This document shows positions 55,241 to 63,497 of a DNA stretch of 64,000 nt, piece after piece. Where the stretch lies: the NCBI RefSeq assembly GCF_003130705.1, contig NZ_CP021355.1:558001-622000 (forward strand), given 5' to 3'. This stretch comes from Rhodococcus oxybenzonivorans (GTDB lineage Bacteria > Actinomycetota > Actinomycetes > Mycobacteriales > Mycobacteriaceae). Below the pieces are notes generated by a model. That model did no database searches, was not told the origin of the DNA, and saw only the letters and a list, made by a program, of their open reading frames with translations. Both the position numbers and the translations under genes were made by a program. Positions within the stretch are counted from its first letter, which is position 1. Every line of letters begins with the position of its first letter.

Positions 55241-55837
55241 ATGTCCCCGACCGAATTCGAGCTTATTTTCGTGACCCCAGAAGTCTCCGGACCCGGTGAC
55301 ACCCGGATCGCGGCGGTCGAGCAGCTCCTGGACATCGTGGTGGAGTCGCACAGCGGTTTGACGCTCGCCACCGTAACCGCAGAGGGGGACGACGCCGTGA
55401 CCGCGGCGCTGGACGCTGCGGCAGTGCTGTCGTCGTGCGGCCTCACGGTGGTGCGGTCGTACCCCGACCTGGTCACCCGCCAGGACATCGCCGACCGAGC
55501 AGACGTGTCGCGACAAGCAGTCGGAAACTGGGTGCGCGGTGACCGCATGCAATCGGATCCTTTTCCCGCGCCGGTGAACCTGGTCGGTGGCGGTGCGTGG
55601 CTGTGGGGAGATGTTGTCGCCTGGCTCCGCCGACAGAACTACGAGATCGACGACATCGAGTTCCCCTCGATGGACGACCATGCCCGCATCGACGCCGCAC
55701 TCGTCGGCGCCCCGAAAAGGACGCCGAAGATCACCGGCCATCTCGAAGCGAAGGTCGGGTTCGCCCCCTCTGTTGTCGGAAGCAGTCGCGACTGGGCCGG
55801 AGACAGCTTTCAGTCGAGCTATGCACTAGCCGTATGA
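55241..55837 (+). CDS. HTH DNA-binding protein (candidate antitoxin)
   Basis: This 198-residue protein has an N-terminal alpha/beta region (ELIFVTPEVSGPGDTRIAAV, GLTLATVTAEGDDAVTAALD) and a central HTH: TRQDIADRADVSRQAVGNWV, followed by FPAPVNLVGGGAWLWGDVVA, a MerR/Xre-like wing often seen in actinobacterial antitoxins. It lies between the HicA-like gene and the SecB-like gene and overlaps the latter by ATGA. It is proposed as the repressor and antitoxin of the unit. Confidence 0.55.
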   Translation: MSPTEFELIFVTPEVSGPGDTRIAAVEQLLDIVVESHSGLTLATVTAEGDDAVTAALDAAAVLSSCGLTVVRSYPDLVTRQDIADRADVSRQAVGNWVRGDRMQSDPFPAPVNLVGGGAWLWGDVVAWLRRQNYEIDDIEFPSMDDHARIDAALVGAPKRTPKITGHLEAKVGFAPSVVGSSRDWAGDSFQSSYALAV

Positions 55838-56286
55838 CAGAAACATCGCCTCCTCGCACTGTCGCCGACGCCCGGGAGCTCCTCGAGCTGACAGAGCTCA
55901 CCGATATCGTGTTCTTCGAAACGGGTGCTCGGCGCAAACCTGACGTGGAAGAAACTCCACTCTCCATCCAGATTGCGCTGCGCCGCGAAGAACTGCTCTT
56001 GGAAGTTCGATGCCGGGCAACCGTCTCCGGCTCAGGGGGCGAGTACCTCGCCGACGCCTCCGCGGTCTTCACCCTCCGGGAGCCGATCGAAGCCGCCGAC
56101 GCGATCATCACAGAATTCGTCGAACGTGTCGGAGTGATGTCCGTCTACCCATACCTCCGCGAATCCATCACCCAGTCCGGTGCCAAGCTCGGCCTCGACC
56201 GCCCCGTCTTGAAATTGCTCCGACCGGGCGATATCCACATCACTGTCGATGACTCCGACGACAAGGATTCAACCGAGGCCACCTGA
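55834..56286 (+). CDS. SecB-like chaperone (candidate TAC chaperone)
   Basis: This 150-residue protein resembles SecB-like chaperones: a series of long beta strands (TDIVFFETGARRKPDVE, SIQIALRREELLLEVRCRAT, EYLADASAVFTLREP) and a C-terminal VYPYLRESITQSGAKLGLDR segment corresponding to the SecB FPYxRExI motif. In toxin-antitoxin-chaperone systems such as Rv1957 a SecB-like protein protects the antitoxin. Translational coupling to the HTH gene supports such a unit. The acidic C-terminus is DDSDDKDST. A profile search is the deciding test. Confidence 0.5.
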   Translation: MTETSPPRTVADARELLELTELTDIVFFETGARRKPDVEETPLSIQIALRREELLLEVRCRATVSGSGGEYLADASAVFTLREPIEAADAIITEFVERVGVMSVYPYLRESITQSGAKLGLDRPVLKLLRPGDIHITVDDSDDKDSTEAT

Positions 56287-56307
56287 CACGTCAGAAAATC
56301 GTCACAC

Positions 56308-56949
56308 TCACTGGGACCTCAGGTGCCGGCGCCCAGCTTCGCCGGTACGGCAGGCCTCGCTCGGTGGACGAATCTGGATGCCGTATTGCTTCGCGATCCG
56401 GCTCATCCGCGGCACGTCGCGGCCCGCCTCGTACCCGAGTTCCCGCAGTGTTCGCCGCTGATTGACGTACTGGTCGTGGAACCATGCCGGATCGACCGGC
56501 GGGCCTCCGGCGGTCGGCGTGATGCCGTGATGTCGTGCCAGTCGACCCGCCACCTTCCTGCTGACTCCGATCATCGCGGCGATCTCGGCGAGGGTGCGGC
56601 GCTGACCGCAATAGAGGTCGACGAACTGCGTCCGGCTCAACGCCTCCACCGCCGCGGTCTGGGTTGCGCGTCGACCGAACCGTTCTGCGGCAGTGGGCGA
56701 TGCGGGTGCGGGGTGGTTTTCGAGGAGGTGGCGGATCACGTCAATGGTGGTGCCCAATTGCCGCGCGATCTCCGACAGCGCGGTGCTGTCGCGGCGGACC
56801 AGGTCATGGAGGTCGGCGAGGTCCACGGCGCCGGGATCAGAGGCGGGGATGCGGCGAGTGTGATCTCCGACCACGAGAGGGCCCGCGCGCTGATCAGCCT
56901 CACGTGAAGTCTCTCGGGTGTGCCGGTGGCCCGAACCCGGTTGACCCAC
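56308..56949 (-). CDS. Protein with repeated helix-turn-helix units
   Basis: Up to 213 residues with three similar HTH units: LVRRDSTALSEIARQLGTTI, LYCGQRRTLAEIAAMIGVSR and YVNQRRTLRELGYEAGRDVP, each followed by a helix ending near GI. The pattern resembles the C-terminal part of larger transposition or helicase-associated proteins (for example TniQ-type proteins), so this may be a truncated gene. In another frame just upstream (57020-56880) AWVNRVRATGTPERLHVRLI is protein-like, suggesting a frameshift near 56870. The start is not certain. Confidence 0.55.
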   Translation of the reverse strand: MGQPGSGHRHTRETSREADQRAGPLVVGDHTRRIPASDPGAVDLADLHDLVRRDSTALSEIARQLGTTIDVIRHLLENHPAPASPTAAERFGRRATQTAAVEALSRTQFVDLYCGQRRTLAEIAAMIGVSRKVAGRLARHHGITPTAGGPPVDPAWFHDQYVNQRRTLRELGYEAGRDVPRMSRIAKQYGIQIRPPSEACRTGEAGRRHLRSQ

Positions 56950-57640
56950 GCCGCGGTCAGCTCACTAGACACCTCCGAAAAGACCGCGTTAGAGCTCGAC
57001 GGATATACGTCTGTATCGTGCGGGTTGTGGTGTTTCCTGCGGCCAAGGCGAACTCGATACGGCAGCGCAAGTTTCGTCACCAAAGATGTGATTGTCGAAC
57101 CCGGTCATGTCCGGTGGTGAGGACGTTCAGTTGCTGAGCGGTTGATGATGGAATCTCGTGTCGCCCTTGTGGCGGGGGAGGACGAAATTTTCATCACAGT
57201 GACGTAAGTGCCCGAGCGGTTCTGGTTCCCAAACTTCTCCGACTGAACCGGATGGTGTGACGCAGAGTGGCATCGCGTGCCCAGACGCTCCGCGGGCGCG
57301 ACATCAAGGCGAGGATAGCTAACACCGCTACGCTAGCTAGCAACGCAATGGGGTTGCATGGTGGGCAACGCACGACGCCCCGTCCTGTGGCTCATGGGTA
57401 GTGACTACCCCGGCGGTCACTTCTCGTGGGGAGTGGGCGGTGGTGGAGCCGGTCGACGGCATCGACGGAGACTGTGTTCGGCGGTGAGGGCGAAGGCAGC
57501 AGTTACACGCCAGGCATTGTCGACGGCGAGAGTTCGCGGACGGGAACGCCGACGAGTTCCGTGCAGACCTCGACGCATTTCGAGGAGGGGAATGGGCGGT
57601 TCGGTGTTGGGTGCGCGGCTCATTTCGTGGGCATATCTGC
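56950..57640. other. Gene-poor stretch
   Basis: No convincing gene on either strand apart from a possible continuation of the HTH gene at 57080-56880. Near 57317-57345 there are short CTAGC-type palindromes (GCTAACACCGCTACGCTAGC). The rest shows nothing I can support. Confidence 0.4.
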
Positions 57641-58585
57641 TCAGAGGTCCCATAGTGCGAGCAGTGCGGTCCGCAGGCTGGGGGAGCGGACGTAGTGATC
57701 GGTCCGCAGCCGTGACCCGGGGTGCCCGAGGTCGGTGAGCGCCTTCTCGGCGTCGGTGAGAGGCACGGGGGGCAGGTCGGTGCGGGTGCGCAGGAAAAAC
57801 AACACCGCTCCGCCCGACCGCGGGATCGGCATCGGATCGGAGATCACCACGGCCGGCGGGTGAATCCACTCGTCGCCGGTGGAGACGAAGACAATCACGT
57901 CACCGCGCCGAAGGGTGCCGCGTGTGTCGAGGCGGAGCGACTCGAGTTGGTACTTCACCACCGGGCCGCCCGCGGCGTTGTGGCGGCCCCGCTGGTTGTC
58001 GAGGACCTGTTGTTCGGTGTCGGTGGGTTCGTAATCGACGGCGTGTTTGACGAACATCCGGCGCACCGGTGTGGGCAGGAAATCTATGTCGGTGCGAACG
58101 CGGCCGGTGACCCCGGGCAGTGGGACGGCGCGGCCGATCTCCCACTCGAGGATCGCGTCGTCGAGGAACACCTGATCGACCTCGGTGATCTCGTCGAGGC
58201 CGTCGATGAACGTGCGCACCGAGGCGACGATGTCGGGGTCGTCGGTGATGACTACGGCGTCGTCGGCGAGGGTGGAATTCTCGGAAGCGTTGGCCGACCC
58301 GATCACCGCCCGGGTACTGGTAGCGATCACCTTCGCGTGCAGGGTCGGTGACGACAGCACCCGCACCCCCTTGTTCAGATAGTAGGAGAGGGCGGCGGGG
58401 GAGGTGGCGTGCGCCCGGATGGCGGCCTTGGAGGCGTTGACGACCAACAGGTCCCCGGCGCGCAGCGGGAGCAGCTCGGGTGCGTCCTGCCCGAGGTAGC
58501 CGATCGCGGCGTACCGGGCGCCCCGGGTGCGGATGGCGCGGGTGATGTGCGGCCACGGGCTCGGCCCGTGGAAGGTGGTCCCCAT
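57641..58585 (-). CDS. Phospholipase D-like (PLD nuclease-fold) protein
   Basis: This 314-residue protein has one HKD-type motif, LHAKVIATSTRAVIGSANAS, with His, Lys and the GSAN element of the PLD superfamily. One motif per chain fits a dimeric nuclease-like enzyme. The N-terminus (ITRAIRTRGARYAAIGYLGQ, LLPLRAGDLLVVNASKAAIR) and C-terminus (GDVIVFVSTGDEWIHPPAVV) are otherwise unrecognised. The start at 58585 is chosen by domain fit; the open frame to 58840 is basic and unlikely. It may be part of a defence or mobile-element cargo set. Confidence 0.75.
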   Translation of the reverse strand: MGTTFHGPSPWPHITRAIRTRGARYAAIGYLGQDAPELLPLRAGDLLVVNASKAAIRAHATSPAALSYYLNKGVRVLSSPTLHAKVIATSTRAVIGSANASENSTLADDAVVITDDPDIVASVRTFIDGLDEITEVDQVFLDDAILEWEIGRAVPLPGVTGRVRTDIDFLPTPVRRMFVKHAVDYEPTDTEQQVLDNQRGRHNAAGGPVVKYQLESLRLDTRGTLRRGDVIVFVSTGDEWIHPPAVVISDPMPIPRSGGAVLFFLRTRTDLPPVPLTDAEKALTDLGHPGSRLRTDHYVRSPSLRTALLALWDL

Positions 58586-58838
58586 ACCGACAGACGGTAA
58601 CCGGCGCGCCTTAGGTGTGGTGCCGGTCCCGGCAACGCTAAAAGAAGCTAAAGGGGGGCGCCGCCGGTCCGTCGCTCCCGGCGCGCGTCGACAGTCGCGT
58701 GGAGCGGGCTGACCGCGGTCGCCCCAAGTGCAGCGATTCGACCGAGTCTCAGCTGAGAAAAATGTATCGGCACCGGCCACAACCGTCGGTCCAGCACTCT
58801 TACGCTGTGAGCACCACGACACCAGCGAGAGAAGGATC

Positions 58839-59066
58839 ATGAGTTACGAAGCGATCTACGACGGGGTCCGCTATCCGCTCGCCGACGCGGCCGCCGCGCA
58901 CGGCCTCGAGGACGCTGTCAGAGGCATCTTCGAAAACAACGGCAACGGCGGATTCGTCGGTTTTGTCAGCCAAAACTCGACGGTACGTTTGCTGATTACA
59001 CCGGCGACTCCGATTGCGATTCGCGGCAGCGACGAGCCGAACCCGAGCATCGTCTACCGCTGGTAA
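58839..59066 (+). CDS. Small protein, paralogue of the next gene
   Basis: This 75-residue protein has a good RBS (AGAAGGA) before ATG 58839. It reads MSYEAIYDGVRYPLADAAAA with a helix and GFVSQNSTVRLLITPATPIA. It shares the pattern (I/Y)xGVxY...LLITPxxPI with the gene at 59179. Function unknown. Confidence 0.55.
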   Translation: MSYEAIYDGVRYPLADAAAAHGLEDAVRGIFENNGNGGFVGFVSQNSTVRLLITPATPIAIRGSDEPNPSIVYRW

Positions 59067-59178
59067 CCCCACCCAGAGCCGATACCCCCACGGACCGCGA
59101 CGGTACCTGGCGTCCTCGCCGTTCGAGGTGTCACAACACTTTCCGCAACGATCCACCGGTCAGCAGAAGGAGAATAGG

Positions 59179-59364
59179 GTGCCCAGCCTCATCTTCAATG
59201 GCGTCACCTACGGCATCAGCCCCACCAGATTCGAGGCCACCCGCGAACTGCTCTCCCGCTTCGCCGAGGGACACACCATAGGAGTGACCATGTCCCTCAC
59301 CCACGGCGGCGCTCGACATCACCTCTACATCACACCCGGGGTGCCCATCACGCTGGTGGAGTGA
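59179..59364 (+). CDS. Small protein, paralogue of the previous gene
   Basis: This 61-residue protein starts at GTG 59179 with GAAGGAGA upstream. It reads LIFNGVTYGISPTRFEATRE and SLTHGGARHHLYITPGVPIT, matching the preceding small protein in layout. The two form a tandem duplicate about 110 bases apart. No function can be assigned. Confidence 0.5.
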   Translation: MPSLIFNGVTYGISPTRFEATRELLSRFAEGHTIGVTMSLTHGGARHHLYITPGVPITLVE

Positions 59365-59580
59365 CGAGTCCCGGATCTGGCGGGATCACACCGCCTTCGG
59401 GTGTCGCGAGGAAGGCGCGGTGGTCATGGAAACGCGTGACGACCGCCTCTCGGAACTTCTGCATACCCTGCACCGAACTCCGCGCGCAGATGTGCAAGCG
59501 AATTCGCCCGCGTAGATGCGTGCAAGAAGGCGTGTAGTGCGTAGGATGATTTAAACGCGGTCGTACACGGGTCAAGACGG
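59365..59580. other. Intergenic spacer before the RHH gene
   Basis: No gene is supported. It presumably holds the promoter of the RHH/Tap-like operon. Confidence 0.35.
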
Positions 59581-59952
59581 GTGGGTGGATATGGCGAAGA
59601 CGGGAAATGCCGGGGGTGGCGCCCGCCGCCCGACCGGGGGCGACCGGGGGCGACCGGGGGCGGGCGCGGCGGCGCCGCTCGGTCGGCGAAGCGCGGTCCC
59701 GATGAGGGCGTCTCGGGGTCGGGAACGCCGAGTCCGGAGTTGACGGCGAAGCTGGAACCGCGGAAGGGACCGACGAAAGTTCCGCTCAACACCCGGGTCC
59801 TGGCCTCGACTGAGGCCCGGTTGAACTGGCTGGTGAACGATCGCCAATCCACGGTGACCAATGTCGTGGACGTCGCCCTGCAAGAATTCTTCGACCGCTA
59901 CCGCGTCCCACCGGCCGATCTCGACGGCCGGATCGCCGAGCAGGAGTCATGA
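59581..59952 (+). CDS. Ribbon-helix-helix-like small DNA-binding protein
   Basis: The C-terminal 60 residues (KVPLNTRVLASTEARLNWLV, NDRQSTVTNVVDVALQEFFD) have the strand-helix-helix layout of RHH or ParG-like proteins. The N-terminus is a low-complexity Gly/Arg region. In the present sequence only a GTG at 59581 is in frame; the more natural ATG at 59591 (MAKTGNAGGG) is in another frame and would be joined if one more 10-bp repeat unit were present. The stop overlaps the Tap-like start (ATGA). Confidence 0.55.
   Translation: MGGYGEDGKCRGWRPPPDRGRPGATGGGRGGAARSAKRGPDEGVSGSGTPSPELTAKLEPRKGPTKVPLNTRVLASTEARLNWLVNDRQSTVTNVVDVALQEFFDRYRVPPADLDGRIAEQES
59631..59660. repeat. Three tandem copies of CGACCGGGGG within a coding start region
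   Basis: Exact 10-bp units occupy 59631-59640, 59641-59650 and 59651-59660. Because 10 is not a multiple of three, each gain or loss of a unit changes which start codon is in frame with the RHH domain. Confidence 0.85.
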
Positions 59953-61211
59953 GCTCCCCGTGGGAGCAAATTCCCCTGTTCACACTGCCCGACACCACCC
60001 CGACGACATCCCCCGAATCCGCCGAAAAAGACGGTTCCCCCAACACAACCGATCAGGCGGGTGTACCCGACAATTCGGGCCCGGAACCAACCGTTGCCAC
60101 ACACCCTGACTCACACGAGCAGGGGGACGCTGCCGAAACTCCCACGATCCCGGGGTCTCCCGACGTGGATACCGCCGACGTGGACAGCAACGTGGCGGAC
60201 GCCGTCGCGGTCGATCCGCCGGTGTGGGAGGCGCTGCCGGCGGGGGAGGCCGCGGATGGTCATGCGTTGATCGTGACCGCGGCCGGGACGTACACCCCGT
60301 CCGGGCGGGAGCTGACCGGTCCGGTCGATTCACTCGAGAAGCTGGACAAGCTGATTCGCTGGGCGTCTTTGACCCCGTTGGGTGCACCCGCGCAGATCTG
60401 GGTCGTCGGGGTGGCTGCGTGTGAGCTACTCGGGTGGGTCATCGATCCGGGCAGTGAGGACGACGTCGACGACATGGAAGCGTTGCGGACCAGCGCCGCA
60501 TCCGAGTTGACCGCCACCCTCCATGCCACCCTGCCACCGTTGCTCGGTGCGGGGTGGGAGCTGCGCGGCGAACCCGGGCATGTGGTGCACCTGTCCCGCA
60601 CGATCGGGAACTTCACCTCGATGGTCGATGTGGTGATCGAACCGTATGTGTGGACCTATTGGAACAAGGACTTCGGCTGGCACAACCGGGTCGGCGATAT
60701 GGGTGTCCTCGGCTCACCCACCGCCGGAACCTATCTCCCGGACGACGACCTACCTGCCGCCCGGGAGCTGGGCCGGCGGCTGGCCTGGTGCGCGCAGCAT
60801 CTCGGGGTGCTTCCCGGGCCCACACCGGCCCGCACCGGCGCCGCGATCATCGACAAAATCAAACGAGAACGCAGCCGCAGCGGTAAGGGCATCGTCGTCA
60901 CCACCGCGGGTCCGGTGCCGCCGCTCGACGGGGCGCCGCGCGGGGACCTCGAGCCCGCGGTCGGCTGGACCCGGGTACCGGAGGCAAGTGACCTCGATAA
61001 TGTGTGCCGGTTGGTGTCGATCGACCAACGCGCCGCCTATTTGGCCTCGGCCGGGATGCTCGAACTCGGCTACGGGCAACCGAAGCATCTGACCGGTAGG
61101 GCGGCGGCCGCCGCAGCATCAGGGGAGAAGGGCGCCCCGTTCGGGTTGTGGCGGATCACCCTGCCCGCGGGGCAAACGCTGGCGTTACCGGAGAAGCTGA
61201 GGCTGCCCCCT
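59949..61211 (+). pseudogene. Tap-like (telomere-associated) protein gene cut by an IS3-family element
   Basis: About 420 residues remain before the IS end at 61212; the frame stops at 61229 inside the IS. Segments include a Pro/Thr/Ser-rich N-terminus, GHALIVTAAGTYTPSGRELT, PAQIWVVGVAACELLGW, VWTYWNKDFGWHNRVGDMGV and LVSIDQRAAYLASAGMLELG, the last like the DxNxAYL motif of polymerase-fold proteins. This resembles Tap of linear actinobacterial replicons, but the assignment is tentative. The gene is coupled to the upstream RHH gene. The C-terminal part should lie beyond the nested IS elements. Confidence 0.55.
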
Positions 61212-62004
61212 TGGAGTGGACACCCCTGACAATGGTTCTAGTAGAGCCAGGAGGGATGTCGAAGTGGGACGCCAGTCTCTGTACACGGAGGAATTCCGGA
61301 AGGACGCGATCGCGCTGTACCGCGCGGCCGACGGCCAGCGCACATACGCGGCGGTCGCCGCGGACCTGGGCATCAGTGGCGAGACGCTACGGACGTGGGT
61401 CCGCAAGGACACCGCCCGCAATGGACGCCCGGAGGCCCGTAGCACCGCCGGTGGGGAGACCGAAGCGGACGAGCTCGCGCGGCTGCGGGCAGAGAACGCC
61501 CGGTTACGCGGTGCCGAGAAGGAATGGCAGCTCGAACGCGAATCCTGCGCCGGGCAGCCGCGTATTTCGCGAAAGAGGTGAAGTGAAGACCCGCCGCTGG
61601 GACTTCATCTCCGACCATCGCGCCGAGTTCGGCGTGCAGCGGCTGTGCCGGGTGCTGGGAACCTCCCGCTCCGGTTACTACCGGCACCTGGCCACCGAGG
61701 ATGCTCGCGCCGAGCACGCGGCGGAGAAGGCTGCGACAGTCGCCGAGATCCGCGCCATCCATGCCGAGCACCGCAGCGCCTACGGCGCCCCGCGCGTTCA
61801 CGCCGAACTCCGCTCCCGCGGACGCAAGATCAACCGCAAACGGGTGACCCGGCTGATGCGAATCCACCACGTGGTCGGCCGGCACCTGCGCCGCAGCAAG
61901 CGCACGACTATCGCGGACAAGTCGGCTCCGTCGGTGCCGGATCTGGTGATGCGAGACTTCACCGCTACGGCTGTCGATACCAAATGGTGTGGGGACATCA
62001 CCTA
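61212..62004 (+). mobile_element. IS3-family element, left part
   Basis: The terminus TGGAGTGGACACCCC starts at 61212, interrupting the Tap-like gene. It encodes OrfA and the N-terminal half of OrfB, and is cut at about 62004 by the IS110-family element. A related copy in opposite orientation occupies 63498-64000. Confidence 0.85.
61264..61581 (+). pseudogene. IS3-family OrfA, frameshifted near its end
   Basis: The frame from GTG 61264 gives YTEEFRKDAIALYRAADGQR, AAVAADLGISGETLRTWVRK and RLRAENARLRGAEKEWQLER, the HTH and leucine-zipper-like parts of OrfA. It then reads ESCAGQPRISRKR instead of the usual EILRRAAAYFAKEVK; inserting one base after GCGAA (about 61544) restores that ending exactly. 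Confidence 0.82.
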
Positions 62005-62005
62005 A
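61583..62005 (+). pseudogene. IS3-family OrfB, truncated
   Basis: The GTG at 61583 begins KTRRWDFISDHRAEFGVQRL and continues with YGAPRVHAELRSRGRKINRK and the first DDE residue in TKWCGD. It stops at TAA 62003-62005, where the IS110 element begins, so the second and third catalytic residues are missing. Confidence 0.85.
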
Positions 62006-62285
62006 TGGGTGAGTCGGACCAACGATCCGACACGCACAAGGCGACTGGCGGGAGGTCCCTGAGATATTACCGATCCAGGCGCAGTCTGAGCATTGAGCTG
62101 CTGGAAGGGGATCACTGCTGTGATGGCAACCGACTGTGTGAGAGGTCTGAATGTAGACGGTGACCCTGCCAGTCGCTGGGGCACGTGATCGGCTTGTGAG
62201 ATGCCGCGCCGAAGAGCGCTTCCATTAGGTCGCCGCACAACCCCCGAGCTCACAGCAAAATACGCCGCTGGACAGGAGGTTGTAC
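62006..62285 (+). ncRNA. Candidate bridge RNA in the IS110 5' non-coding end
   Basis: IS110-group elements encode a bridge (seeker) RNA in the non-coding end before the transposase. Here GTCGGA (62013-62018) can pair with TCCGAC (62026-62031) around a 7-base loop, and GCGACTGGC (62041-62049) pairs perfectly with GCCAGTCGC (62168-62176), closing a 118-base internal region. Guide loops were not assigned. Confidence 0.4.
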
Positions 62286-63497
62286 ATGAGCATCAACTGC
62301 GGGATCGATTGGGCCGAAGTGCATCACGATGTCGCCCTCGTCGACGAGAACGGCACCGTCGTCGCCCGGAAGCGCATCGACACCGGCACAGCGGGATTGA
62401 CCGCGCTGCTGGAGGTAATCGCGGAGAGCGGAGGCGCACCCGGCACCACCCCTATCGCGATCGAAACCGACAAGAATCTACTCGTCGTGGCCCTGGTGGA
62501 AGCAGGATTCACCGTATACCCGATCAACCCCCGTGCGGTGGCCCGCTACCGCGAACGCCACGGACAGGCCGGCGGCAAGTCCGATCCGGGTGACGCCGCG
62601 ATTCTGGCGAATATTCTGCGCACCGACCGAGCGATGCACCGTCCGATGCCGGCGATCAGCGAACACGGCCGGGCGATCAAGGCCCTCGCCCGTCAGCACC
62701 AGGAGGCGATCTGGGCGCTGTATCAGACCATCAGCCGACTACGTTCTGTATTGCTGGAATTTTATCCTGGTGCACTGCAGGCATTTCCGAATTTGAAGCA
62801 CCGCGCCGCGGTCGCGGTGCTCTCCGCGGCGCCCACCCCTGCATCGGGTCGAGCCCTGATCAGACGCAAAGTTGTGGCGCTCCTGCATCACAGTGGCCGA
62901 CGCAACGACCCGAACCTGGTCGAGCGGATCCTGCGGGAGCTGAAAACGCCCGCGCTCGGGCAGCCGCCGCAGGTCGAGGAGGCACTCGGTCATGCTGTCA
63001 CCGGCCTGCTCGCCGTCATCGCCTCGATGCAGCAGTCCGTGGACAGCCTGGAGAACGCGCTGGGTCGCGAATTCGACAGCCACCCCCTCGCACCGATCCT
63101 GCGGTCGGCTCCGGGTCTCGGTCCGATTCTCGCCGCCCGGGTCCTGGCCGAGGTCGGCGACGATCCTGCACGGTTCGCGACGGCGAACGGGTTGCGCGCG
63201 TTCGCCGGCACTGCGCCGATCACCCGCGCCTCGGGCCGATCGCACTACGTCAAGGCGCGAAAGGTCCGCAACAAGCGACTCGGCGACGCCTGCCACTGGT
63301 GGGCGTTCGTCACCCTCACCAAATCAGCGGGCGCACGTGCCCACTACGACAAACGGCGAGCCGCGGCGACCACCACAACGCCGCGCTGCGCAACCTCGCC
63401 AACAAGCTCCTCGGACGCATGTGGTGGTGTCTGCAACACAACGAACCCTGGGACGACCACGCCGCCTGGCCCGACCATCAGATCCCGTCTCAACGTC
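62286..63497 (+). pseudogene. IS110-family transposase, frameshifted near the C-terminus
   Basis: The DEDD-type N-terminal domain has CGIDWAEVHHDVALVDENG, AIETDKNLLVVALVEAG and RERHGQAGGKSDPGDAAILA; the C-terminal Transposase_20 domain has LRSAPGLGPILAARVLAEVG and LRAFAGTAPITRASGRSHYV. At about 63358 the main frame becomes low-complexity; the correct sequence GDHHNAALRNLANKLLGRMW continues in another frame to PWDDHAAWPDH. One indel separates them. Start ATG 62286 has AGGAGG at 62274-62279. Confidence 0.8.

Larger units (their letters stand above)
62005..63497 (+). mobile_element. IS110-family element
   Basis: About 1.49 kb lies between two broken, oppositely oriented IS3-family copies. It has a 280-base 5' non-coding end and one transposase gene. 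No terminal inverted repeats are obvious, as expected for IS110. Boundaries are set by where IS3 similarity stops (about 62004 and 63497). Confidence 0.75.
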
